A stretch of DNA of 64,000 nt, taken from assembly GCA_963702995.1 (NCBI GenBank), contig OY969783.1, positions 124,001 to 188,000 on the forward strand. Direction: 5' to 3'. Numbering within the stretch: position 1 is the first letter of the stretch; every line of letters starts with the position of its first letter. The stretch is from MFD04580-c1 sp963702995 (GTDB lineage: Bacteria > Planctomycetota > Phycisphaerae > Tepidisphaerales > Tepidisphaeraceae). Below the pieces are notes generated by a model. That model was not told the origin of the DNA. It ran no database searches and worked only from the letters and a program-made list of their open reading frames with translations. This document shows positions 9,864 through 22,600 of the stretch, piece by piece. A program made the translations under genes and the position numbers.

Positions 9864-12800
9864 ATGTCAAACACAGGTCAGTCGGGGTGCTCCGGATCAC
9901 GTCACCCTCGCCTTCGCAGCGGGTCAACACGGTCACGTGGTCAGATAGTGGCTTCGGTCAACGGGCCGGCCCGAAGCGCCGTTTCGACATGGGTCGAACA
10001 ACTGGAAACCCGATTGCTTCTGTCGGCCGCTGGACAGGTTAAGGTTCTTCACAACCCGGCGCGGCCGCCCAAATCGTCTGGGCACGGGGCGATGGGCTCC
10101 GTTGGAACAGTGCGAGTCGGCCCGGCCCCCAAAGGGACGCTGACCTCGTCAGCCGTCGCACCACGGGTAATTGCGTCGTCTATTCAGGAGGGCAACGGCG
10201 TTGCGCCAGGGACCGTGACGGAAAATGTGACGTTCAGTGAGCCGATGGCCACCGCCAACATCGACAGTTCCGACTTTACGCTGTCGGCCGCCATTGCAGC
10301 CAAGTCTTACGCGCCTTCGAGCTTCAGCTTCAACACCGCCGGAACGACCCTCACCATTACGTATGCGAACCTGCCGGAGGATCACTACAAACTAACGCTC
10401 AAGAGCGGCTTCGGGGCATTTCAGGACACCGCTGGGAATTATCTCGACGGCGAGCCGGTGTGGCCCCTCCCGGCCGCCGGCTCTGGGGACGGTGTCGCTG
10501 GCGGAGACTTCTACGTAGATTTCAGTGTGGACGTCGGAACGGTCGTCTACTCAGGGCCGCTGACCGCGCGGGCGCCGCTCGGCAGCCAGGTGTATGACGG
10601 CTCGATCGTCGGGGCGATCGATCGCAGTAACGACACCGACACTTATGCCATCTCGCTCGTCGCCGGCGAAGTCTTGAGCGTAGACATGCACCCAACCTCG
10701 AGCGGCCTGCTGCCACAGGTGGCGCTCCTGAACCCCGACGGATCGGCGGCCGCCGCCATCGTGAAGGTCACGACCCCCGGCGTTGACGGCATCGCCATGA
10801 CGGATGCGGTATCCGGAATTACTACTGGCACCTACCTCGTGCAGTTTGGGGGTGCGAGTTCCACCGTAGGTCTCTACTCCGCGACGTTCGTGTTGAACGC
10901 ATCGATCGAAACCGAGGGGCGCGGCGGGGCGACCAATGACACGCTCGCCACGGCCCAGAGTCTGGCGATCAGCACCCACAGCGTCGCCAGTCGGACAGGG
11001 TCGCTCGTCACGGCGGTGGAAGGGACGACGGACGCCGGCACCGGCGCCGGGGCGCTGGCGAACGAAGTCGAACCGAACGACTCGGCCGCCACCGCGAACA
11101 ACGCGTCGTCCAACTTCCTGCCCTACACGACATCGAACCTTTATCAACTCGGGCTGTCGGGGCAGGTTTCGACGGCCGGCGACGCCGATTGGTACGGCAT
11201 CGGCGCCTTGCAACCCGGCGACGTTCTGACTGTCTCCGCATCTGGGTATTCGGGGTTCCGCGGCACGTTGCAGCAGCCCGCTCTTCAACTTTATCGCGCG
11301 GGAGCGAGCGCGGCGGTCGCATCGGACAGAGTCGGCGGCCCCGGCGCCGACTCGCTCATCTACCGATTCACCATCACGACGAACGACACTTACTACATAC
11401 GGGTCGCTTCGGTGAGCGCGACAGCGGTCGGCGGCTATCAGATCGGCGCGTACTTGGAGAACAGCGGCCCGCCGCCCCTTACGGGCGGATCGGTCACTAC
11501 CGAGTCGGAGCCGAACGACGCCGAGGCATCCGCAACGGACGCAAGCACGAGCTGGCGTGCCGTGCAATATCGATCGGACACCGCCGCGAGCCTGCCATCG
11601 TTAACGGACGTCGATTATTACGCTTTTTCTTTTGCGGCGGGGGACCTGGTGACGGTTGACGCCAGAGAAGCTGGGGCCAGCAACCGCCTAGGGGTCCAGA
11701 TCCTCAATTCCGCCAAGGTCGTCGTCGCACAGGAGGATGGCACAAGCTCCGGGATGGCCAACGACTCGTACGAGTACAGCTATACCATTCCCGCGGCCGG
11801 GACTTACTACGTGTGCGTGCGCCCCTTTTCCGGGACCAACTCGTACACCCTGGACGTCTATCTCTCGACCTCCACGACGCCCCCTACCGTCCAGGCGGGC
11901 ACCCCAGACTATTACTCTGTCACGCTATCCAAGGGCCAGGCCCTCAATGCGACGCTCTCCCCGTTTACGCCTGACACGATCACGCTCAACGTCCTGAGTG
12001 ATGCGGGCGTCGTCTACTCGACCAAGGCTGCGACCGGGTCGAACTACGGCTCGGGGATCTCGGACTTTGTAGCGCCGTACAGCGGCGTTTACTCGCTTCG
12101 GGTTCAAGGCAATCGGCTCATCAATTACAACCTGGTCGCGACGATCGGCGCGGGGATCGACTCCGAGCCCAACGACTCCCTCGCAACGGCGCAGTCGATC
12201 AATGGGACTCGCATCGCCATTGGCGCCTTAAGCGGGTCGGACGACTACTACAGTTTTCAACCTGGCGCCGGGGTTCTGTTGTCGATCACGACGCTTACGC
12301 CCGCGAGCCTGGCCGGGTTGTTCGTCAACACGCTCGACCCTAGGCTGGAGCTCTACGACCCGAGCAACACGCTCGTCGCCAGCGACGACAACTCTTCCCT
12401 GGACGGCCGCAACGCGTCGCTGACGTACCTGACGCAGTCGGCAGGCGTCTACACCGTGCGGGTTGCCGCATCCGGCGGAACAAGCGGCGAGTACGTGTTG
12501 AACGCTTCGGGGGTGCTCACCGGCGGTGCCCCGACCCAGCCCGACCTGCTCGACGCGTCCGACTCTGGGATTTCTTCGCATGACAACGTGACGAATTTCA
12601 ACAACGCTTCACCGGCCACCGCGATGCAGTTTGTGGTGGGGAACACGTTGCCGGGCGCGACGGTGACGCTCTACCGAGGCGACGTTCCCGTCGGCAGCGC
12701 CTTGGCGACAACGGGGACAACCCTGATCACCACCTCGGGCGCGCTTGCGTTCATCGACGGCGTCTACGCCTTCACCGCTCGGCAGACGCCGCCGGGCCAG

Positions 12801-14443
12801 CCGGAGTCGGCCGATTCCGACCCGCTGAACGTGACGATCGATACTTCACCACCGGCGCCGCCGAGCTCCTTTTACCTGTGGGCGGGCAGTGATTCGGGCT
12901 TCAGCAGCAGCGACGGTGTCACCAATGTGATGACGCCTGCGTTCATCACTACTGGCGTTACGTACTACCGGGTTTATCGAGACGGGGCGGAGGTTGGCCC
13001 GCTGTATCAGTGGGCCTACCCGTACACGCCGTCGCCACTGGCGGACGGCACGTACGCATTTTCGGCGACGGCCATCGACGTGGCAGGGAACGAATCGACG
13101 CCGGTTAAGGCCGGGAGCTTGATCGTCAACACCACTCCGCCGGTTGCGGCCGCGACACTGCCGAACCAGACGACCGCGTCGTCGACTTATCAGTTCAATG
13201 TCACATATACCGACGCAGTGGCGAACGACGCCGCAAGCATCGACAGTAATGACGTGTCCGTGGGCGCGACGAACTTCGCCCAGAACGCCACGCTCGTGTC
13301 GTTGGACGCCCAGTCGAACGGGCCGACTCGGGTTGCGACGTACCAGATCAGTGCTCCTAACGGGACGTGGCCCGGCCGATAATGGCACGTACACCGTGAG
13401 GCTAAACTCCTCGCAGGTCCGCGACATCGCAGGTAACTACGCCGCGGCGACGACGATCGGGACGTTTCAGGTTGGGCTCTTCACCGCTCCAGGAGCCCCG
13501 CAACTCGCCAACGAAGCCGACTCCGGTACGTCCTCATCGGATGGCATCACGAACTTCGACAACAGCACCGCCGCCAAGGCCCCGACGTTCTGGGTGCCGA
13601 ACACGCTGAACGGCGGCGTGGTGACGATCTATGCCGACGGCGTCGCCATCGGCAGTGCGGCATCGTCGGGGGGATTGGTGGCCGTGTTCGCGGACGGGAA
13701 GACGACCATCCCCAATGGCACTCGGACCATTACCGCTCGGGAGGGGCTCGCCGCTGGAGGCCCCGGCACAACGGACTCCCCGCCGCTTTCGATTACGATC
13801 GACACGGCCGCTCCTCGCGTTGTGGCGCTATCGGTGAACGGGTCGCAGTGGCAGCAGCCGTTCGTCGAACGCCTTGGCGGCCGCGGGCCTGGGGTCGTCG
13901 GATGGGGGGCTTTCCTTGAAAGGCGGCCCCTCACAATCCGCACCCCTTCCCTGGTCCAACATCGATCAGGTTAAGGTCCGGTTCAGTAAGAACGTATCGG
14001 TTCAGCAGGCGATGTTAGTGCTTTCCGGCGTGAACGTTGGGGTGTATCCTTCCGCCGCTTTCGCCTACAACCCGGGCACGTTCACGGCGGTCTGGACGCT
14101 GTCGTCCCCGCTCGCGGCCGATCGTCTGACGCTCGATCTGTCGGACGCGGTGAGCGATACGGCTGGGAACGCACTGGACGGCGAACGGCCGCAAGGCGGG
14201 GCTTTCCCATCGGGAGACGGGGTCGCCGGCGGTCACTTTAGCTACGGCTTCAGTGTTCTTCCGGGAGATGTCAACCAGGACGGGTTTGTACTGGCAAACG
14301 ATTTCTTGAGCGTTCGAGCGAATCAAGGTGGGATCGCCGGGGCCTCGGGCTACAGCGTATACCAGGACATCAATGGAGATGGGTATGTGCTTGCCGACGA
14401 CGCCCTGACGACCCGCGCAAATCAGGGGAAGTACCTTCCCTGA
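9864..14443 (+). CDS. LEPR-XLL surface protein with PPC and Ig-like domains and a dockerin-like C-terminus, two frameshifts
   Basis: The start at 9864 follows a G-rich Shine-Dalgarno and gives a basic N-region leading to VEQLETRLLLSA (about residues 44-55), the LEPR-XLL export/anchor signature of planctomycete giant proteins. Next come an SbsA-type Ig-like domain (APRVIASSIQEGNG onward) and several bacterial pre-peptidase C-terminal (PPC) domains recognisable by EPNDSAATA, SEPNDAEASATDA and SEPNDSLATAQSI. Ig-like units with SDSGISSHDNVTNF/SDSGFSSSDGVTN motifs follow. The last 60 residues hold two Ca-loop repeats (GDVNQDGFVLANDFLSVRAN; INGDGYVLADDALTTRAN) like dockerin type I. The phase slips by one base near 13375 and near 13885; both junctions are smooth at protein level. 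An extracellular adhesive or scaffold role is inferred. Confidence 0.8.
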
Positions 14444-14489
14444 CCCGTGTGCATCCGCCGGCGCACGGCGGTATTCAGGAGCGTGGTGT

Positions 14490-15162
14490 ATGTTCGGGAT
14501 CGATGCCTGTTTCGTGTCGCGCCGGCTGACGTGGGGCCTGGCCGTGTTGGCGCTGGCGCTCTGCTCATCGACCAGCGCTTTGGCGACGCCGATTGTCACG
14601 GTGCCGGCAACGACGTCGGGCGGGGCGTCCTCGTTCGCGGTCACGCTGTCGAGCACGGCGGCGGAGCAGATCGCCGGGTACACCTTCAGCTTCACCACCA
14701 CGCCGCGGACAGGGGCCGTCGGCGGGGTTACCTTTACCGGTGACTGGGCGACGGAAGCCCCCAACGCCCTTTTCCCGGGGCAAAACCCTTCGCAGGGTGG
14801 GCCGTCGTCAGGCGTCTACTTTGCGACGGACTCTCTGACCGCCGGATCGGCGACCGCGTCCGACGGCAAGGGGATCGTCCTGGTCAACTACGGCGTCACC
14901 GCGGGCACGAGCGGTGTCTTCGACATCACAATCAACCGGTCGGGGCCGCTGACGTCGAAGCTGCTCAATTCCAGCAGTGCCGAAATCGCCGCCACGTACG
15001 TCAGCGGGACGATCACCGTCACTCCCGAACCGGCCGGGTTAGCCCTCGTTGGACTGTCCCTCGTCGCGGGCTTGGGTCGTCGACCGCGAAGCGGCGCTGA
15101 CCCGCTCGGGCACGAGGCATTGAGAACACGGCAGGCCCCGCCCCAGCATTCGCCCCTGGCAC
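14490..15162 (+). CDS. PEP-CTERM sorted exported protein, 3' end fused to an IS remnant
   Basis: AGGAG eight bases before the ATG. A signal peptide (WGLAVLALALCSSTSALA) is followed by a Ser/Thr/Gly-rich beta domain of about 150 residues, then a PEP-CTERM anchor: TPEPAGLALVGLSLVAGLGRR is the PEP motif, a hydrophobic helix and an Arg cluster, recognised by exosortase. No stop codon follows the anchor; the frame stays open for about 24 codons up to the IS left end at 15163 and into the transposase remnant. The natural stop has been lost by the insertion or by a nearby frameshift (the +2 frame has TGA shortly after the Arg cluster). No exosortase gene lies in the window. Confidence 0.75.
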
Positions 15163-16647
15163 TAACCCAACTTCCGCAGTCACAGCCTCCAGATTTTTTT
15201 GTCGTGGCCGGAAACGTCGATCCTGGCTCGCCAGCGCTGTGCGAGCCGTCCAGCGAGCTGAGGATCGCCGAGCAACTGTTTGAACGCTCGGCCCTGGGGG
15301 GCCTGCTGGGGATCGCGGCGGACAAGGTCAACGACGATCGCCTCTACCGTGCGCTGGACGAGTTGCTGCCGCACAAGGCGGAGCTGGAGGCGCGGCTCAA
15401 GCGGCGGCTGGGGGAACTGTTCGACCTGTCTTACGACCTGCTCCTATACGACGAGACCAGCACCTACTTCGAGGGGCAGGCCAACGGCAACGAGCAGGCG
15501 AGGCGGGGCTACTCGCGCGATAATCGCCCGGACTGCAAGCAGGTCTGCATCGCCCTGGTCGTCAGCCGCTGCGGGATGCCGGTGGGTCACGAGCTGTTCG
15601 CGGGGAACAAGGCGGACGTGACGACGGTGCGGGAGGTGGTGACGACGATGGAAGGCCGCTACGGCAGGGCCGAGCGGGTGTGGGTGATGGACCGGGGGAT
15701 GGTGTCGGCGGCGAACATCGAGTTCCTGAAGGAGGGAGGGAGGCGGTACATCGTCGGGACGCAGAATTCGATGTTGCGACAGTATGAAAAGCAACTAGTT
15801 GGCTCTGATTGGGACGTCGTACATGAAGGCCTGGAGGTAAAGCTCTGCCGGGCCCCGGACGGGGGCGATGAGACGTTCATCCTCTGCCGCTCGGCGGACC
15901 GCCGGTCGAAGGAAAAGGCGATGCACGAGCGGTTCGAGGCTCGAATCGAGAAAGGCCTGTCGTCGCTCCGGAAGATGGCGAGCCGACAGTCGATGACGGC
16001 GGTGCAGCTTCAGCCACCGCGTCGGCCGGCTCATGGGGCAGAACACGCGGGCGGCCGGCGGCTTCAAGGTCAACGTGACGGCGGACGGAGAGGGTCGTGC
16101 GTCGCTGACGTGGGAGAAGGTCTCGTCATGGCGGGACTGGGCGAGCATCAGCGAAGGCTGCTACCTGCTGCGAAGCAACGTGAGGGACTGGTCGGCCGCC
16201 GAGCTGTGGCGCGCGTACATGCAACTGACCGAGGCGGAGGCGGCGTTCAGGATCCACAAGAGCGACCTGTCGCTGCGCCCGGTGTGGCACCAGAAGAAGG
16301 AGCGGGTGCAGGCGCATGTGCTGGTCTGCTTCCTGGCGTATGTCCTGTGGAAGACGCTGGGCCAGTCGTGCAAGGCGGCCGGCCTGGGCGATGAGCCTCG
16401 AAAGGTGCTGGACGAGTTGGCGAGCATCCAGACGGTGGACGTGGTACTGCCGACCCGTTGCGGGACGGAGATCCGCAAGCGGTGCGCATCAACGCCGACG
16501 GAGCATCAGGCGATCCTGCTGCACAAGCTGGGGCTGAGCCTGCCGCGCCACCTGGAGGTGACCGATGTAGTGAAGACTTTTTGAGAAAAATCCAATTGGC
16601 AATAGCGCCAAGGGCATTTTGACCATCAAACTGCGGAAGTCGGGTTA
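15163..16647 (+). mobile_element. Degenerate IS1634-type (DDE) insertion sequence
   Basis: About 1.49 kb bounded by 18-bp imperfect terminal inverted repeats: TAACCCAACTTCCGCAGT at 15163-15180 and its reverse complement (one mismatch) at 16630-16647. It contains a transposase remnant from about 15190 to 16584. I see no target-site duplication. The element lies between the PEP-CTERM gene, whose stop it has removed, and the 3' end of the giant minus-strand gene, whose stop is only 14 bp beyond the right end. Confidence 0.85.
15190..16584 (+). pseudogene. IS1634-family transposase, N-terminally truncated and frameshifted
   Basis: The protein is conserved from IAEQLFERSALGGLLGIA onward, with the family blocks LYDETSTYFEGQANGNEQA, RPDCKQVCIALVVSRCGMPV (catalytic core), VWVMDRGMVS and GRRYIVGT. 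The second half is in another frame: GQNTRAAGGFKVNV, WRAYMQLTEAEAAFRIHK, HVLVCFLAYVLWKTLGQS and the C-terminal LLHKLGLSLPRHLEV. The usual first 100-150 residues are missing; the frame instead runs in from the PEP-CTERM gene. The phase change near 15995 and the missing start make it very unlikely to be active unless the shift is a sequencing error. Confidence 0.85.
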
Positions 16648-16660
16648 ACGTCGGGCAAGC

Positions 16661-19600
16661 TTAACTGACCACGAAAATGATCGAGTGCGCGATCGGATCG
16701 CCGGCGATGCTAAAGCCCAGGATATACGATCCGGCGTTCAACGCCGACTTGGGCAGCACCAGGTCAAAGTGGCTGCCGCCCGGGGACTGGTGGAAGACGC
16801 CATTGGACGGCGTCGGCGGAAGCCGAAGTGGAATGTTCGGCGTGCTGGCCAAGGCCAGCGAAGTCGCCGTCATCACCACGTTCGTGATGTTATCGACGGC
16901 ATGCTGATGAAAAGCGTCGTCCGCAACGACGGTTACGTCCACCTGGCTGCCGTACGTCGTGGCAAACCCAAACGTATTGTAAGTCACGTCGAGGCTGCCT
17001 TCCGACGTGGCGCCGGCGAAGGTCCCGTCGCCGTTGTACACATAGCTCACGACGTAGTGACCCACCGCCAGCGAGGCGGTGTTGAACGGAGCGATGAAGC
17101 TGCCGTCAGCGGCGATGGAGACGGTCTTGGTGATGTTGTTGAGCGTAACGGTGACGCTGCCGCCGGGGACCAGGCTGCCAGGGGGGACGAAGTTTCCGGC
17201 GGTCAGCTTGCCGCCGAAGGTGACCGTTGGCTCATGGATGTAGGCGACCGGGTTGATTAATCCTGAGAAGGTCGCCGCAATCTGTTCAAGGGCGAAGGTC
17301 CCGGGCGTTTGAATTCCCGCTGCTGAAGCGATGACGTTGTATTGGCCGGCAAGGTCGTTGGCGGTTGCCGCGACGGAGCCGGCGCCGCTTGCGACGAGTG
17401 TGACAGGATCGGACGCGAACGTCGCTGATGCACCGGTTGACGGGGCGGTCAGGGTCACGAGGCCGCCGGCGAGATCCGTCAGTCGCGGGTTGTTGGAGCT
17501 GACCGCAAAGGCCAGCGGCAGGGGGAACGCCTTGCCCGCCGAAGTGCGTTGCCCGTTGCCGCCGGTCACCGAGATCGTGAAACCCTCGTCTTGGTACGCC
17601 CCGATGCTCGGAGTTTTCGAGCGGGTGAACCCTGTCTGGTCGGTGGTGACGCCGTTGAGGAGCGCGCCGGCGCCGATCGCCGGGCTTCCGGGAAGCAGCG
17701 GCATGGTGGGTGTTGGGCCGCCGTAGTTGCCCAGGGGCGCCAAGAGCGCGTTGAGCGGCTGAGCGCCGCCGGTCAGGTCAGAACCGATCCAGCCTGTGCT
17801 GTCGTTCGTCCGGCCGACAAGGTTGTGCCCAAGCGACGTGACCGAGTTGCCGACATCTGGCCCGGACGCGGCCGAATTGCCCGCGACAATGGAGTTGCCG
17901 ATCTTCAAGACGAACCCGCCGCCGCCATTGTCGATCGCGCCTCCGAACGCGCCGGCTTGGTTCCCCGACAAGGTGCTGTCGAGCACCGTCACCGAGCCAG
18001 CATCCACAATGGCGCCGCCGGAGCTTGCGGCGCTATTCGATGACAGGGTGCAGTTCACCAGAGTCAGGCTGCCCTGATAGACGGAGATAGCCCCACCCAC
18101 GCTCGAACTGGAATTGCCGCTGAGCGTGCAATCGGTCAGCGTCAGCGTTCCCTGGTCGGCAACCGCGGAGCCCCGTGAGGGCTTGCCGTCGATGAGGTTC
18201 AACCCCGTCAGTGCGGCGGTCGCGCCGGCGGCCACCGTGAAGAGGCCGACGCTGTTCCCGCCGCTCAGCGTCACTCCGTCGCTGGGCCCGATGATGTCAA
18301 CCGTTCCGCTGGTGCTGGTGATTGGCAGCGGCTTGATCAGTGTGATCGTCTGTGGCGTTGCGAAAACCGTCGGGTCAAACGTGATCGTGTGCGTACCGGC
18401 CCCCAGGGAGTTGGCGCAGGCGACGGCGTATCGCAACGTGTTGCCCGGGGCCGTCGGGCCATCACCGGTGCTGGTGACGACCAGGCTCCCCCCGACTACG
18501 GCAAGCGGGTCGGCGGTGTTGCCGCTCGACACCGGGTTGTTAGCGGCATCGCCACTGTAGGTGGCAACCCAGAACTGGGTGCCGACAACCGTTGCGCCAA
18601 GCTTGAAAGTCTTCGACTTAGCCACGCCGTTGATCAGCGGCTCGGTGTCCGTGAACAACGCCGGGTTGGTGGCCTTGGGGTTATTGTAAAGTTTGAAAGT
18701 GACGACGCCGGTGGGATGGTTGCCAGTAACGGTGGCCGAGGCGCCGACGACGGCGCCGACCGTCGCCGTTTTTGCCGAGGTTAACCTGACGGTCGGCGTG
18801 GCCACCGGCTTGCCGTTGGTGATCGCGAAACCCGTCTTGGCGCCTCCGACGGCGAAGTTGTTGCTCGCAGTGTTGGTCGCCACGACGACGTATCGGCCGA
18901 TCGCGCGTGCGCGCCGGGGAGGGGGCCGGTAAAAGACGTATCGGTCGCAAGATAGTAGGTGAAGTTTGGGCTGCCGGGGCTTATCCCCGCCACGCCGGTC
19001 ACCGTCGCACTCGCTGGGAAGGGGCGGCCGTTGAAGACGCCGCCGGTATCCTTAACCGTCACGGTTGGCAAAAAGGGGGTGACGTTGACGAGCACCGTCG
19101 CGGCGGCCGTCGTGTAATCCGTTGCGTCGGTGGGCAGGAAAGTGACTGCCTGGCTCTGCCCGTTGCCGACCTTGAGCTTGTTGCCCGGGGCGTTGTAGAT
19201 GAAGGAGCCCGCAGCGCCGACGGCCACCCCGCCGACGGTGGATGTCGCCGTGCCCGTGAGCTGGCTGTTGCCCAGCGCGGTGCCGAAGGCGATGTTGACC
19301 GTGTTCACGCTGGAGACTGTCGGCGTGGCCTGCGCGACGTTCACCGTGACCGTCGAAGTGGCCGGCGCGAAATCGACGGTGTCGGTGGGGGTGAAGGTCA
19401 CGTTTACGTTTTGCCCGGTGCCTGCGTGCGGCACACTGCCGGCGGCGCTTGAGTAGGAGAAAACGCCTGGGACCGAAACCGTTCCCTGCCCTGTAGCGGC
19501 CGTTGCCGTGCCACTGAGTTGGGCATTCTGCAGCGTATTGCCATACGTGAAGCTGACGGGGTTGACGCTGATCGTGGGCGTGAGCCGGGCGACGTTCACG

Positions 19601-22600
19601 TCCACGGTCGTTGAGACCGTCGCAAAGTTGGCTGTGTCGTTGGGCGTGAAGGTCACCGCCTCGCTCTGTTGGGGCCCGGCTGAAAGCGCCTGCCCGCCGG
19701 CGCTGGTAAAGCTGAAGGTCCCAGGCACGGTGGTGGCCGTTCCGCCAATGGGGAATGTGGCGGCGCCGCTGAGCTGGGTGTTGCTCAGGGCAGTCCCAAA
19801 TGTGATGTTGACGGGGTTCACGCTCACGGTGGCTGTCACGGGCGACGTCTGGGCCACGTTGACAATCACGGTAGAAGAGGCGTGCGTGTAATCGGTGGTG
19901 TCGGCGGGCGTGAAAGTCACGGCTTTGCGCTGCGCCAGGCCTGTGCCCAGTACGGCCCCGTCGCCGCCGGTGTAGCTGAACGTGCCGGGTACACCCACCG
20001 AACTACCGCCGACGGTGAAGGTCGCGGCGCCGCCCAGTTGGTTGCTATTCAGCGGCGTGCCGGGGGTGATGTTGACCGGATTGACGGTGGAAATCGTCGG
20101 CGTGGCCGGAGTGACGATGACGGGGGCAACCGTCGTTGCCGGCAAAAAGTCAATCGTGTCGGCGGGAATGAACGCGACTAGTTCGTTCTGTATGGCACCA
20201 GCGTGCAGGATCGCGCCAGCGCCGCCGAGGTAAATGAACTTGCCCGGGACGATGGACGACTTTCCGGCGATGGAGTAGGTCGCGATGCCTTGGACCTGGC
20301 TGTCAGCCAGCGGCGTGCCGTAGGGGATAACGACTGGGGTAGCCAGGACCAGTGGAGTCGCCGGAGCGACGTTCACCGTCACCGTCGCGGGCATGGCAGC
20401 GAAGTCCGATGAGCTTGGAGTGAAAATAACCGTCTCGGGATAGCTACCCGGGGGCAGAATTGCGCCGACGACGCTGGAAGGGGTATATGCGAACGTCCCG
20501 GGAATGGTGCCGGCGGCCGAGCCGCTAACGCCGCCGGCGATGATAAACGTTGCGACGCCGCTGAGCTGGGAGTTCTGCAACGCCGTGCCAAAGGTGATAT
20601 TTACCGGATTGACGATCACCGGTTCCTGCAGCGCGGCAATCTGCGGAGCCCGGGCCGAAGTGGCGGTCAGCGCCGTCGCCGCCTGGCCCGTACTCCCTCC
20701 GACGGTCACGGGTGCCAGGAGCGTCAGCCTGGATGTGTCGAGAACGACCGGGGTGCTAACGTTCGAAGTGGAGCGGACGATCGGCCCGACACTGCTGGCG
20801 ACAAGTTTCGTCTCACTCACCGTATGACTTGGAGCGGCCACAATGCCCTTATTACCGTTGTTATTGATCGTGACCGAGCCAGCGATCACGACGTCGTTGC
20901 TGATCTGAGGAAGGTCCGACAGCAGACTGATGGCTTGCCCCGTGGGCCCTGTCAAGTTCGGCGCGATCTGGATGACGTTGACTCCGGATCGAGCGTTAGC
21001 CAGGAGGATCGCGGCGCGGAGGGTCCCCGGATCGCCAGGCGTATCGGAGTCCGACGTCACGAGGATCGGGGCATTATTTTGCCCGATGACGTCGTTGATC
21101 AGCGTTTCGTCAACCGTTGTGCCGTCAACCAGCGACTGGGACTTGTCACCGTTCTGGGCGAAAGTGGGGTCGTCCATCCCGACAATGCCTGTAGTGCGAG
21201 ATACTTTTACGGTCCCGAATTTCTGCTGCGCGATCGCATTGACCTGTACGGACAGCGAGATCGGGTCCGACGAGGCGGTGCCGTCTAAAGCGAGGTTGTT
21301 CCGGTAGAGCGTATTGGGGTTCCCCAGGTCGGTGGGGATCAATCCGGTGTCGTTCGCGCCGTTGTTGTTCTCGGCAAAGTTCCAACGCGCGTTCGGATCC
21401 GTGACCGCGTGCGAATCCTGATCGACTTCCGTGGGTTGAAAGCCGATCTGAAGCCCGGTCGCCGGATCGGCGGCGGGAACCCAACTGTGGTCGGCCGAAG
21501 GGACAAAGACGATCTTCCCTCGAACGTCGCCCAGATCAGGGGTGGCGGATGAGTTGGCCGAGAAGTAGACGAAACTCTTATAGGTGGACCCCGGCGCCGA
21601 AGTGTCCGCGGTGTTCAGCAGCTTGAAGAGATCGGCGTTGAATCCCTTCGGGCTGTTCACCGACGGAGCTTCGTTGGCGCTCAACGAAACGACGATGCTT
21701 TCGGAGGGGTTCGCCTGCAGGAACGACGTCATGTCGTTGAGCGCGCCTTGCAGCGTGACCCCGGTGAAAAGCTGCCCGGAGTTAAGGTTGATGGTGTCGT
21801 TGACTGTTGCTCCGCGCAAGTCCAGCGAGCGAACCCCGGCCTGGAGTTGATCGGCGATGCTCAACGTCTGCGTTTGCGCGGCCACCTGGGTCTTCTGGAG
21901 GGTCTGAACTTCGCCATAGAATGCGGCGTCCGCCGTCGCCGCCGCCACAGCGGCGACATTGGCCAAGTGGTCGGCGTTGGTGGCGCCTTGATCGGCGGCA
22001 TCCGCCGCCTCGTTGGCCAGGTCCGCCGCCTTGATGGCATCCTAAGCCGCTTTATCCGCCAAGGCCGCCGTCCGGTCGAGATTGCTGGCCGCCTGATCGG
22101 CCATCATCGCCGTCGTATCGGCGGCGGCCGCGGAGTCGTCGAGGCCGGATGCCGTTTTGTCCATGGCCGTCGCTGTCGCATCGAGGCCAGTCGCCGTGAC
22201 ATCGTCGGTGGCCGCAAACCCATCGGCGAGAGCCGCCGCGGTGTCAGCGGCGGTCGTTGTCGCGTCCACTCCGGCGGCGATGCCGTCAGCGACCCCCGCG
22301 GCGATGCCCGTGCCGACGTCGACGATCGGAATCTCGATGGTTGCCAGCGCCGTCGCGTCCGCGGCAATGGCCGCGGTACTGGCGACCGCCGCTCCGGTAT
22401 CCGCGCCCCCCGCCACGCCATCGGCGATCCCCGCTGCGCTGTCGGTTCCGTCCGCCGTAAGGTCCGCGGAGCCTGCGGCCGCATCAGCGGTACTGGCAGC
22501 CGCATCAGCGGCGCCTGCCGAAGCGTCCATGGGGCCCGCGATCGCGTTATCGGCGGCGGCCGTGACATTGGCCGTCATCGCCGCATGATCCGCCGTCTCG

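Noticed and set aside
15150..16660. Target-site duplication around the IS element
   Set aside because: The bases just outside the two terminal repeats (GGCAC and ACGTC side) do not match over four or more positions.
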